Shown here one piece after another: positions 10,696 through 20,379 of a stretch of 64,000 nucleotides of DNA. The notes beneath the pieces were generated by a model. That model did no database searches and was not told where the DNA came from. It saw nothing but the letters and a program-made list of their open reading frames with translations. Position numbers and translations under genes: made by a program. The stretch spans positions 37,478 through 101,477 of the forward strand of contig VCJN01001053.1 in assembly GCA_006384855.1 (NCBI GenBank), read 5' to 3'. Each line of letters opens with the position of its first letter. Position 1 is the stretch's first letter. This stretch comes from Tetraselmis striata (Eukaryota; Chlorophyta; Chlorodendrophyceae; Chlorodendrales; Chlorodendraceae).

Positions 10696-10815
10696 TTCAG
10701 GCATTGAAAACTACAATTTCCAAGAAGGCGGGAACGATAATGTTATGTCACAAGCGGTGAAGATTTGTGGGACAGTCTGCTACGGTAAATGCAGCAACAT
10801 ACTGACCGTAACAAC
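10695..10815 (+). repeat. Right flanking repeat of the 188-bp satellite
   Basis: Partner of 8,790-8,910: GCATTGAAAACTACAATTTCC, then GCGGTGAAGATTTGTGGGACAG and CTACGGTAAATG. Same orientation as the left copy. Confidence 0.65.
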
Positions 10816-10869
10816 ATGTGTAATAACATGCGTAATAACTCATTACCCCCATACGGACGGCTAAATCAA

Positions 10870-11750
10870 ACGCACACTATACCGCGCATTGTCAAACAAA
10901 TCCTTCGCCCCTTCGTACACCAAAACCATGACGAATGTATCAATACTGTATTTCGCCGAATTTAGCTACAACAATGCCTGCCATTCCGCAATATTACGCA
11001 CCCCATTCGAGGCCCGCTACGGCATAAACCCGCTTACACCCGCAAACTTATTGTTCAAACATGTTGACCCCGCCGACCGCATCGACATAGTGAAAAAATG
11101 AAGGACACCCACGCCCTAGTATCGGAAGAGTGAAAACTCGCCGACGCTTATCAAAGCTTCCGCAAATCGTAGAAGATGTCCCGATGATTTTCACGAAGGC
11201 GATAGGGTGTGGCTGTCCACACAACACCTCATTCACCGCAATGAACCCGTTCGAAAACTTCATCAACGCTACATCGGCCCATACACCATCGTCCGCAAAC
11301 TTTCCTCAGTCACGGACCTACCATGTCCGCCTGCCCCCCGCTATATATGTACTGCCAGGCAGTCCGTGTTCCACATCTCTTGCTCTCTCCGCTGTGAATC
11401 CTCGGGCACCCCCGCCCATACCGCGCGCTCCCGGCAGAGTCGAGCCCCCAAAGGACAAATTCATCGTCGATGCCCTTCCGAACATCGCATAGACCAACAA
11501 TCAATGCATCATGCATGCGACCCTGCCTTAGTCGTTTAAGTACACTGGGCCGCCTACGACGACTGCCACGACTCCATCCTAGAAACCGCACGCTAATCTA
11601 AAACATCATGTCGACATGCCACACGATTTCGCCCGTAACACCCCTTCCCTCCGGAAAATGGTTACAAAAACCGATTATCGTGCCATGTCCGCAAAGTATA
11701 CCGCCCGCTTCACTATGCGTATCCCGTAGGTCTACTTTTTGGGGCCCGGG
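10870..11750 (+). pseudogene. Decayed Ty3/gypsy integrase 3' part with GPY/F and chromodomain-like remnants
   Basis: The frame at 10,889-11,101 carries AEFSYNNACHSAILRTPFEA followed by RYGINPLTP, the classic end of a Ty3/gypsy integrase core. After a shift, the frame at about 11,195-11,300 gives RVWLSTQHLIH and KLHQRYIGPYTIVRKLS, the GPY/F module of integrase C-termini. Near 11,460 and 11,545 pieces reading FIVDAL and VHWAAYDDCHDS resemble the strands and WEGY-like turn of an integrase chromodomain. Integrase inserts the element cDNA, and the chromodomain targets chromatin. Several stops and frameshifts break the frame, so the copy is dead. The upstream pol part is missing; the satellite array lies there instead. 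Confidence 0.75.
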
Positions 11751-12500
11751 CTGGATGAAAGGGTTACCACTATAACCCTACCGGCATACTCATACTCATC
11801 ATACGCGTACCGATACATACTCAAACACCTACATATATATACATACATATATATATATATATACATACTCATACCCGTGCTGCTCAGCGGCTCACTGCCC
11901 GCACGCCACCAGTACATGCTGCACGTCTTACCGACGTACAGCCATATTACGCCCGCGTGCCTCTGCCATCAATGCCCGAGGCTGTCCGCAACAATCCCTG
12001 ATGGCTTCAAGACTATATTGCATCTCCAATCCTAAGCGCATGCCTGCAATCGGCTCCCCAGCCAATAGTTGTATAAAGCCGTGTACGCCCCGGTACACTG
12101 CGACAATTACCTTTGTTGCAAATAGTTTCCTTGTCTTCGCTAAAGCCTCATGCCAAGAGCTTACAACGAGGCTGAAGAGCTATCTTATTGGACAATGTGG
12201 AATAATTGATGGTGTCGTGTACAAATATACCCATACACGTGTCGCTATAGTGATGACTATGTCATGACTGAGCGTCAATGACTCGTTCACTACGTGCATG
12301 GTCTACTAAGAGTTTAATTTGGTACTCGTACCGATATTGCGTGCACCTTACTGTGATTATGAGTATCTATGTTGCCATTGCTATGCCACACACCGATACC
12401 AACACAACGATACAGCCCGACCGTTATTTGAGACGCCGGTTTCATAGGTCAAATCCGGTGTCTTGGGGCTTCGCCCCCATAAAGTAGGGCTAGGACGCAC
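11751..12500 (+). other. 3' region of the Ty3 remnant, AT-rich
   Basis: A TA-rich microsatellite lies at about 11,830-11,870. An 88-codon frame at 12,001-12,267 is unrecognised. The stretch leads into the shared LTR-like repeat at 12,505 and is probably the non-coding 3' part of the same element. Confidence 0.35.
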
Positions 12501-12504
12501 ATGA

Positions 12505-12590
12505 GGATGGCCGGTAGCTTGAGTTGTGATCACACTTTGTGTTCCCACTGTGGTTAGTAGTACTATGTCCTAAGAGCAACCTAGTATGCG
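12505..12590 (+). repeat. Shared terminal repeat, copy 2 (LTR-like)
   Basis: Matches 2,190-2,262 in reverse orientation (GAGGATGGCCGGTAGCTTGAG, TGATCACACTTTGTG, CCCACTGTGGTTAG). It lies downstream of the Ty3 integrase remnant on the same strand. See the partner entry for the inference. Confidence 0.55.
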
Positions 12591-12599
12591 ACTAGCACG

Positions 12600-13960
12600 T
12601 TGTAATCAATTTTATTCTCGCCCTCAGACCCCCATTGCCGGGGGCCAGAACCCCCATCCTCGTTGACCGGAGTTCGCGTGGGGGTGTTGACCGTTGACCA
12701 CAATCGAGATGGGAACCCTATTTCCGTCAGAGTGCCGCACCCATCAGATACCCATTTTAAATCTTCTGGCTTAGTAGTGTGTTTCGGCCCAACAAACATT
12801 GGTGGGGGGGGGTGGGGGGGGGGGGGAGGGGGGGAGGGGAGGGGGGAGATTTATTTTACCACCGATGAGCATGAGCCCGCCGCGCCCGCTAAGCATAAGC
12901 CCGCCATAGCGGCTGTCGAGCAGAAGCCAGCTGCACCCGCCGCACGCGTTGGAAGGGGCTAAGCGCGACATAGTATATTAGACAATAGATGGTAGGTCAC
13001 GAGGCCGGGAGGGTCACGGGCGTCGCCACAACAACCTCTAATATTTATGGTTATACACAAAGTCATACAATGTTTTGCTCTCTATACATGTCATGCGGCC
13101 ACTGTCTTGCACCATGATGGGGTTAGTTACACGGGGAATAGCCGTATGAAGGCAATTGTTTTGCACTCTCTTAGTATGTAACCTGCATGGTTGCACATGA
13201 GGTAGTAGCAACACAACTACATGCACTGCGGGCAGTGAAACATACCTATCGCAGAACTTTACACAGTGCTCGAGATGTCTGACAAACAAAGTGCGGAAGC
13301 TGAGAAATGGTTGGTGGGGGGGGGGGGGGGGGGGGGGGGGGGAGGGTCCTGACCAAGAAGATTAATTCGGTCCGACCTTACCTATCAGACCACGTTGAGT
13401 TCTAAACATTATCGCGGTTGGACTTACTGTTAAAGAAGCACCGCACACCAAGGTTGGTGAGGCGCTTATTTATCCGACAATAAGGAAGTAGAGTTTAGCA
13501 TTTAGGGTTTTTAGGGTTCACTCATGCTATAAGTCCGGGTGACATGGTGGGTGCTCCGATATAAATAAGCGCAAAAGGTTTTAAAGAAGTGCAATAGCGA
13601 CTAGTATAAGTCAAATTTGAACGCTATGAGGCCCACCGTTTGCAAAAGAGCGCGAGTCTCTGCCCGCATGGCCCATGTCCCGCCCCTCTCTGAAGGCCAG
13701 CAACACCCGCAACGTACCTGGGCCTTGGGGATATTTGGCCAGTCCAAGGGCGATGGAAAGTGCTTGGTCATATGAGAAGACATGGCGGCCGTCGTAGAAT
13801 CTGCCCGTGCGCTGAAGGTCGAAGAGCCGTACGACGGCCGTCCTTCGCAACTTGTTCCACCGCTCATGCAAGTCGTACACGTTTCCTAGCCCCAGTTTGC
13901 CTACATCCCAGTGCTCCCCGCTGCGGCCCAGGGACTACCGGAGGTCAAGATGAGAGGCAA
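12600..13960. other. Spacer with long G runs and telomere-like motif
   Basis: No gene recognised. A G-rich run lies at about 12,803-12,848 and an uninterrupted G27 at 13,316-13,342. ATTTAGGGTTTTTAGGGTT near 13,499-13,518 is two copies of a plant/algal telomere-like repeat. Frames at 12,663-12,962 and 13,601-13,880 look like shadows or decayed DNA. Confidence 0.45.
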
Positions 13961-14006
13961 TTACAAAAAAGGGCAGTTCCCCAGAATTAGAAAATCAACA
14001 CAGCAA

Positions 14007-14046
14007 GCCGCCTAAAAGCGGCCCGCATCCCGCATAAGGCGGGATG
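14007..14046 (-). other. 3'-terminal double hairpin of family B
   Basis: Two perfect stems lie at the end of the element: GCCGC/GCGGC around CTAAAA (14,007-14,022) and CATCCCGC/GCGGGATG around ATAAG (14,026-14,046). The ORF stop codon at 14,012-14,014 is inside the first. Equivalent stems with changed bases occur in the other copies. By analogy with other non-LTR elements, such a structure could be what the reverse transcriptase recognises. Confidence 0.65.
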
Positions 14047-17000
14047 GATGAGTGATGCGCACACGGTTCAGAGTCCGGGCCACGCGAGCACGTGTGTGTG
14101 TAGGTGATCCTCGGACGTGCTGTGCAGCTTCAGCAACGGGATGGGAGACGAATCTGCGCCGTCTGATGAGGCAGCGAGCACGCTCTCGAGCGGCCACCAA
14201 GCTCAGGACCCCGAGGAAATCTCTTGCGAGCAAGGCCTCCTGGTGAGCCCGGGTGATGCACCGAGTGCCCCGCGATGAGAGGGCACCCCGGTCCGCAGCC
14301 AAGCATGCGATACCACGCACTGTGCGGTGCACCCCCTTGCTCACCTCACCCAGTGTACCGAAGACCATGCCCGTGTACTCCGACATATCCAGGATGTCTC
14401 GAAGAGGACCTTTCTGTCCGGGCTCTGTGTTGTGCCACGCCGCGTCCCGCGCAGCCAACCCCCGATGTATGTCGCCCAACAGGGAGCGCTCAAACCGATC
14501 CACAGCTGTGGCCCGGGGCACTGAAGTGTACTTGACCCCGTACCGCATAGTCTTGAACTCTAGCAGCGTGGACTTCAAGCTCCGGGGATCATAGCTCCCG
14601 GTCACGACGTTGAACGCCGGAAGGGAGAGCTCTGCGTCCGGCACTAGGTCCTTGAGTTCATCCCGGGGTACGGTGTTGCCGAGAGGCACTGCCTGCTGGA
14701 ACAAGTCATCCACCTCCCGCCGTACCGCGATACCTAGGTCGTGAACACAGTGATCGCGGAAGGCATCTGCGATAGCGTCGTGCTGTACACGCCAGTGAGC
14801 GTCTCCAGGCGCCGGGAGGTTCATGAGCGCGTCGCCGTATAGATCAACAATGACGGGGTTGTGCTCCGTCGAGGGCAGAATAATCTGGCACCCAACCACC
14901 GGGGCCAAGCACGGGCTAGGCAGAAAGAAGTACCCGGCAGCGACCTCCCGCAGCTCATGCGGAGTCATGGTTGTCCGCGCGGTGGGGATGGCCACTGTCC
15001 ACATGCCTGACGCCGCGTCGAGCTGGTTGAACAAGATCCGTTCCCTACATGTGGCAGGGAGACCGCACACCTCATTTCGAAGCCGAGAGCTGTTGGCCTG
15101 GTCTAGAAATGCCGTCAGCTCCTTTTGCGAGCCCGACGCAGCCTCCACTTCCCGCTCCATCTGCCGTGCATCTGCGTCGCCGAGATGGCCAGCAGTAGCC
15201 GCTTGGAGGCGGCCCCACGCCTCGCGCATCTCCGCGGCGTAGCTGTCCGACCCATGAGCATCGTTGAGGAAGTGGTCATACTGGCGGGCGGAAGAATTTG
15301 CGTTGAAGCTGCCTCGGCCAAGTACGGACCCGAGCTGTGGGTCGGAGAAACCAGGGGTGGGGGTGTTGGTGCCGGAGTTCCTAGTCATGAACCTTGGGAG
15401 GATGGCGTTCATGCAGCCGATGAAGGCGGCATCACGAACAGTAGCCATGCGGCGGATGCCGGCTCCCTTCAATCGAGTGGGGAGGTGAAGCCTGCTGCGC
15501 GCCCTGGCCACTGCATCCTCGCTCAAGGTTGCCACCTCCGCTGCCATGGGGTCGGGGTCGTGCAAAAGCTCCGCCAAGAAATCGGTGACCACCGGATTGG
15601 TGTCGGTGCCATACGTGGAGGGATCAAAAGAGACCCCTAGCACCCGTTCGACCGCCGCGAGGATGGTGGCATCCACCGCCTCCGCAAAGGCCTCCACCTC
15701 GGACGGAAGACAATTGCGGAGCCAATACCCCGCCTTGTGTTGCATGCAATGCTTGAGCAGGGCCCATGCGTGGTGATGCAAGGCGTGGGTGTACCGACGG
15801 CTGGGCTTGGCAGACAGAAGCTTGCTCAGGCTAGTGTCCACCTCCTCTCGTAGCTCCTCCGCCTTGCCGCGCATGTACGCCTGCACATACTCTGGCGATC
15901 CGAGCGGCACGTTGAGGACCGCGATGCCGTGATGGCCATCTAGCTCTGGCCACTCGATGTCGGCCGGAGCCTCACGCCGCGCTGCCTCCATGTCTGCGCT
16001 GTACGCCTGCATCTTGTCGAAGCGCACCTCAAGCCCCACGGACGCCTTGATGGACGTGCGGAAGGCGTGAAGAGCCGGCCAAACGTGCTCCGGAAGGCCC
16101 ACCAAAATTCCATCGTCGGCGTTGAAGCGCGCCGCCCCGTCATTGACCTCCAACGTGGTATCACACTGCTGCACCTCGGGGTGAATCGCGACGCAAAAGG
16201 AAGTCGTGGCCAAAGGTGCGCCATGTTGCACGCCGTCCTCCGACCGCAGAGGGGCGGACCGGTCGTCCACGACCAGATACGAATCCGTGGAGAGGGAGGC
16301 TAGGAGCGCAGGGATGACAGGGTGTAGTGGAGAGCAATCGATGTGGCGCTGGATGATGGTGCGGCGCCATGCTTCGTTGTAAGCGTTGCGAAGGTCTGTG
16401 TGGACGATGACGGCAAGTGGGCCAAGCTTCTCGGCGATGAGCCGGACGCCGTGGATGAGCACAGAGTCGCCCGCGGGAATGCCAACGCCGAGCTGAGATG
16501 GAGCGAGCACCGACACGTATGCCTCCTTCATGTTGTCAACCACTGCCCGCTCCGCTGCGCGCCGCTCCGCCTCCCCGACTGCCACAGGCCGCACGTCCGG
16601 GGCCCTCCCCTCGCCTAGCTTCTTGACAGGTGCCACGAGCCTAGCATAGGCGAAGAGCCGGTTGAACCACCCGGGCAGGCGACCTTGAAGGTACATGGAG
16701 GCAACCTCCGACATGGCGCGGACTGCCGCGGGCCCGGACGCCGGGGCGTATTCGCCCACCAAGCAGCGGAGATACTCGTTGCGCATGCCTGAGGGCCCCG
16801 CCGCCACGTGCTGCTTGAGTTGCTGGTACGGCACGCGCATGTCCACCGTCAGGGCGGCCTCGTCCACCGGAATGTCATACGCGGCGTATGGGATCGGGTG
16901 GCTACGGGACGGGTGCTTGTCGCGCAGCTGGGCGAGGATAGCAGGATCGGACAAGTCGCCCATACCCTTAGAAGATAGTCGGCCCGCCGCTCGGGAGAGC

Positions 17001-17638
17001 TCTCCGTCCTCCACCAACGCCACAACGGTGTCCGCGGTGCCCACGAGCAGCGCCGCAAAGAGATCGGCGTCCGTCCGACGCTGGCGGGCATGTCCGGCGT
17101 AGAACGCCTCAGTGCGCGCGTCGTCCCATGAGCGCACGAGTTCGGTCATGCGCCTCTCCGCGAAAGCGCGGAAGCGCCACGCCAAGGCTTGTAGCCGCCG
17201 CCGTCCGCCTCGGCTCGGGGCCCTAAGCAACAATTGCGGCAGCAGGTACTTCCACTGAAGCGCCCTATCCAACACCACGGGGTCATTGGCCTCCATCGCC
17301 GCCACCACCCGCTCATTCACGCAGCGTTGTGCCTCTGCCCACGCTTCTTGAAAGTCAATCGGCACCGCCGTCTCCATGGACATCTCCGCCGGCATGTGCG
17401 CCATGTCCACGTGGGAGAGGTGGTCCACCGCGCCCCACCCCACCCCGTCGCCGGCTGGAGATGGGCGAGTAGGGGGGGGGCGGATACCGAGCCCGTGAGG
17501 CCTGGCTACCGGGGTGGCCGGCCGGTGCACCCACCTCTGGCGGCGTGGGGGCAACAACCAGGGGCGCTGCGACGCCCCGGAACGCAGCGACGGACGGCAG
17601 TGCGGGCGACGGCAGCACCGACGATTGTCCAGCTCCAC
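14012..17638 (-). CDS. Reverse transcriptase with C-terminal PD-(D/E)XK-like nuclease (family B)
   Basis: This is the replication protein of a non-LTR element. It would nick the target and copy the element RNA onto it. Counting from the GTG at 17,638 (the first ATG is at 17,404) the frame has 1,208 codons. Reverse-transcriptase motifs are clear: GPSGMRNEYL (about 281-290), RPVAVGEAERR (350-360), motif A HTDLRNAYN (413-421), motif B GVQHGAPLATTSF (469-481) and motif C NADDG (506-510). A thumb-like LPTRLKGAGIRR follows near 720. The C-terminus has WRVQHDAIADAFRDH (949-963), VPD (999-1001) and LLEFKTMRYG (1025-1034), a D-x(n)-E-x-K arrangement. I infer a PD-(D/E)XK-type endonuclease. The YGVKYTSVPRATAVDR and GMVFGTLGEVSKGVH blocks that follow are conserved in a second copy at 61,925. 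The N-terminal gag-like part lies upstream in another frame. Confidence 0.8.
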   Translation of the reverse strand: MELDNRRCCRRPHCRPSLRSGASQRPWLLPPRRQRWVHRPATPVARPHGLGIRPPPTRPSPAGDGVGWGAVDHLSHVDMAHMPAEMSMETAVPIDFQEAWAEAQRCVNERVVAAMEANDPVVLDRALQWKYLLPQLLLRAPSRGGRRRLQALAWRFRAFAERRMTELVRSWDDARTEAFYAGHARQRRTDADLFAALLVGTADTVVALVEDGELSRAAGRLSSKGMGDLSDPAILAQLRDKHPSRSHPIPYAAYDIPVDEAALTVDMRVPYQQLKQHVAAGPSGMRNEYLRCLVGEYAPASGPAAVRAMSEVASMYLQGRLPGWFNRLFAYARLVAPVKKLGEGRAPDVRPVAVGEAERRAAERAVVDNMKEAYVSVLAPSQLGVGIPAGDSVLIHGVRLIAEKLGPLAVIVHTDLRNAYNEAWRRTIIQRHIDCSPLHPVIPALLASLSTDSYLVVDDRSAPLRSEDGVQHGAPLATTSFCVAIHPEVQQCDTTLEVNDGAARFNADDGILVGLPEHVWPALHAFRTSIKASVGLEVRFDKMQAYSADMEAARREAPADIEWPELDGHHGIAVLNVPLGSPEYVQAYMRGKAEELREEVDTSLSKLLSAKPSRRYTHALHHHAWALLKHCMQHKAGYWLRNCLPSEVEAFAEAVDATILAAVERVLGVSFDPSTYGTDTNPVVTDFLAELLHDPDPMAAEVATLSEDAVARARSRLHLPTRLKGAGIRRMATVRDAAFIGCMNAILPRFMTRNSGTNTPTPGFSDPQLGSVLGRGSFNANSSARQYDHFLNDAHGSDSYAAEMREAWGRLQAATAGHLGDADARQMEREVEAASGSQKELTAFLDQANSSRLRNEVCGLPATCRERILFNQLDAASGMWTVAIPTARTTMTPHELREVAAGYFFLPSPCLAPVVGCQIILPSTEHNPVIVDLYGDALMNLPAPGDAHWRVQHDAIADAFRDHCVHDLGIAVRREVDDLFQQAVPLGNTVPRDELKDLVPDAELSLPAFNVVTGSYDPRSLKSTLLEFKTMRYGVKYTSVPRATAVDRFERSLLGDIHRGLAARDAAWHNTEPGQKGPLRDILDMSEYTGMVFGTLGEVSKGVHRTVRGIACLAADRGALSSRGTRCITRAHQEALLARDFLGVLSLVAARERARCLIRRRRFVSHPVAEAAQHVRGSPTHTRARVARTLNRVRITHPSRLMRDAGRF

Positions 17639-18030
17639 CGGCGCGGCGCGCCCCCCGACGGCGGTGCCGCTCGGCCAACACGGCGCGCGCCTTGGCTAGC
17701 CACGCGGCGGCGACCTCGGTGAAAGCCAACTAATCGGCCGGGTGGTGCCTGACGCGGGCGGGCTGGAGCGACCTGGCTGCGGCGTCAATCCTCGGCGCCC
17801 ACGCGGCGCCCGCGGCGACGCCAGCGACTGAAAGCGCGTCGGCGACTGTCCAAGCCGCTGCCGGTGCTACGCCCCGCCGCGCCGGCCCGCTGTCGTGTAG
17901 CCTGGAATGCAGGCGGGCGAGAGCATCGAGGCCGGTGAGCGCTATGCCGCGGTTGCCGCCGCGCGGCCGCGGCTGGGGCCGCTCGGAGACTTCCTGGCCG
18001 GTCGGAGCGCCATCGTGATCGCGCTGTGAC
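17480..18030 (-). pseudogene. Family B N-terminal region, in other frames
   Basis: Upstream of the main ORF the minus strand reads as protein from about 18,020 (GIALTGLDALARLHSRLHD, then AAWTVADALSVAG) to a TAG at 17,730-17,732. It continues in the same frame as LAFTEVAAAWLAKARAVLAE until the C run at 17,473-17,480 (read on the minus strand), where a shift would join it to the long ORF. Ala/Arg-rich helical sequence of this sort is usual at the N-terminus of such polyproteins. I assign no function. The stop and shift argue for decay, although a programmed shift at the homopolymer is possible. Confidence 0.5.
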
Positions 18031-18035
18031 GGGAG

Positions 18036-18330
18036 GTACTGGTACTGGTGCTCGCTACTCGCTGCTGGTAATGGAAAAAAAACTCTGGTAGCGACTAATT
18101 CAAAGCGTACTGGTACCCGTACTAGCTAGCGACTACTCGCTGCTGGTATTGCTGGTACTGGTGTGAATTACAAAAAGGGCAGTTCCCTAGAACTGCTGGT
18201 ACTGGTACTGGTACTCGCTACTCGCTGCTGGTATTAATGGAAAAAAACTCTGGTACTTCAAAGCGCTGGCAATGCAAACGCCCGCTGCTGGTACTTCAAA
18301 GCGCTGGCAATGCAATTCATGGAACTGTAG
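18036..18330 (+). repeat. Tandem GGTACT/CTCGCTACTCGCTGCTGG repeats
   Basis: About three irregular units share CTCGCTACTCGCTGCTGGTA, ATGGAAAAAAAACTCTGGTA and TTCAAAGCGCTGGCAATGCA. One unit contains the AATTACAAAAAGGGCAGTTCCC word seen at the other end of the family B element. Related sequence recurs at 43,885-44,110. This is probably the array into which family B inserted. Confidence 0.6.
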
Positions 18331-18339
18331 GCCAGTGAT

Positions 18340-19200
18340 ATAGAACCCGTTCTTTTAAAATGTTCTCAAAAATCGACGCATCGCTGATTCAGCTGTCAAG
18401 TTACTTCATACTCTATATAATAATATAATAATATACGCCTGCCCACAAAAATCTTGCCCCCTTGTCAAGCATCAATTTTAGATTGGCCCATTGTAAGCCC
18501 TCACCTTCGTTTCCGGCCGCGCCCTTCCATGTGCCATACGTGAACATGACATCATTCGTGTAGACAGCCCTAAACGGCGTTTGTTGTGCTCTCGTTGTAA
18601 AAGCCATACGTGTGCGTGTCATTGTTAAGTTTTAGTAATGAATTTGATAACCCAATGTCACGAGAGCACGAGGTTTTATATCGCACATATATGCGCTTTA
18701 TGTGTACGGGTGCACGCCAAGAGTTAGCTCTACCATCGTATAACACATTCACAAAGGCGCGCTCTCCCCGCCGTTGGCATGCAAGCAAGTGAGCAGTTCC
18801 CGCAAAACGGCCAATACTGCAATTAAGGCTTGCTCCAAAACCAGCCCTCCTACCGTATTGTTGCTGTCTGCATTGAATGCGCCCTTAGTAGAGACGGGCT
18901 TCAGCCCAGACTGCGCAGGGGTGTAGCCCCCGAGTCAGCGGGTGGGTCCATATGGTCACCTGCTAGGGCATCTTCCAGGGTATGTGGTAGGGCTGGCCAT
19001 CAATACGCGCCCATATTCAGCTATTGGGCTGCGCCTAGCGGGCCCCTACGCGGTGAAAATCCGCCCGCACGGGACGAATACATCGCCTTTTTATCGGGAT
19101 GCGGGTCGCGCGGTAAGCCACAGTACTAGGGTTTGTAGGAGAACCTAAAAATATTCGCATCGCACCCCCACCCCCCCTCCCCTACCCCCCTCGGTTATAT
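18340..19200. other. Spacer, nothing recognised
   Basis: No gene or RNA recognised. 18,410-18,440 is a short TA-rich stretch, and a C-rich run lies near 19,165-19,190. Confidence 0.4.
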
Positions 19201-19206
19201 TTCCAC

Positions 19207-19283
19207 CGAGGGGCCCGGCAGGATTCGAACCAGCGCAAAATAAGCCGAATCACGAGCGTAACCTGCACCCCACTTTCGCCACC
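19207..19283 (-). repeat. tRNA-like sequence (tRNA-derived SINE head or dead tRNA)
   Basis: In minus orientation an A-box-like TGGCGAAAGTGG is followed about 50 bases later by a perfect B box GGTTCGAATCC with a mostly paired T arm (GCTGG/CCTGC, one mismatch). The 3' strand CGGGCCC finds no partner at the 5' side, so no acceptor stem forms. This is an internal polymerase III promoter-like unit rather than a working tRNA. Confidence 0.5.
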
Positions 19284-19797
19284 TATCACATCTCAAGCCC
19301 CAGTCTAAGTGGAAGCTGAATCTGGTTCCCAGGACGCGGATATGTTTATTCTCATCAAGGCCTAACCACGCAGCTATGTCAGAATTTATTATAATGCCAG
19401 CCTTATATTCGATTTAAAAGTGTGGCAAATACCTATATGCCTTACGGGTAGCCTTACGGGTAGCCAGAGCGGCGAACCAAGCGTGGCAGCCATGGCCATT
19501 CTGGTTACCCCGCAGAGCTTGACTGGGACCATGCCGCCTAGGCCTCCTCTGGCCAACACCATCCAGCGCCCGTGGGAGGATACACATGCACAAGTATACA
19601 TTGGCAACTGCCTGTTTGTAAACGGACTTTGGGAGCGGACTAAGCACTGCACAACACAAATACGTCTTCGCACATGCTGCTACACTCGCTCCTCTCTGCT
19701 GACAACGGAATCGTCATCCAGTCCCTCAACCTTTCTGATTAAGCCAGCGCAGTGCCGTACTGCTGCCACCCGCTTTAAAACCGCTGGGCTACTAGCA

Positions 19798-19959
19798 TCA
19801 GTTTGCGAAACCGCGCTTCATCTCCTTCATCTGCTGCTCATAGAAGGCAGCATACTTTTCCGCGATGCACAGGAATCCCGTGTCGTAGTCCTTCGCCGTT
19901 GGCGGCATCTGTGCAGCGCGGCCACCAAAGTCAGGCCTCTCTCCAACGGACACCCGCGG

Positions 19960-20009
<50 letters not shown>

Positions 20010-20348
20010 ATAACTGTGGGTATCCGAAGTGGCGCTGACAGACAAGGTGACAAGGTGGCAAAGGCGCACCACGGTATCCGCAATTGAATGTGATGCTATA
20101 GACCCTTGCAGAAGTATAGGCACACACGCAGAAATAATAAAGCTGCCAATAAGACCGTGCCGCGGCGCCTGTCAGAGGTCAGCCGCAGATGGATATGCGG
20201 CGGAGGCGACCTCACTTTGAGGCTTTGATTACAGATTCTGAAACTACCATTGGCATGCACATATACAGGCTGCGTCAACATGCACGTACATGTACATGTG
20301 TGCGCGCGCGCGTGTGTGTGTGTGTGTGTGTGTCTCTCTGTGTGTGTC

Positions 20349-20379
<31 letters not shown>

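Larger units (their letters stand above)
13991..18035 (-). mobile_element. Family B non-LTR retrotransposon, nearly full length
   Basis: In minus orientation coding similarity begins near 18,010, continues through one long ORF to 14,012, and ends in a 3' tail with two hairpins and GTGTTGATTTTC. Both flanks carry the same sequence, AATTACAAAAA(A)GGGCAGTTCCC, in the same orientation (13,960-13,985 and 18,165-18,190). There is no LTR. Shorter copies of its 3' end lie at 61,925-62,316 and 35,316-35,420, both 5'-truncated. A stop at 17,730-17,732 and a probable frameshift at the G8 run near 17,473-17,480 separate the N-terminal region from the main ORF, so this copy is probably inactive or needs recoding. 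Confidence 0.8.

Noticed and set aside
14012-18035. LTR retrotransposon interpretation of the RT element
   Set aside because: No long terminal repeats, no integrase or protease motifs; truncated copies keep the 3' end, as non-LTR elements do.
19207-19283. Functional tRNA gene
   Set aside because: A and B boxes are present but the acceptor stem cannot pair.
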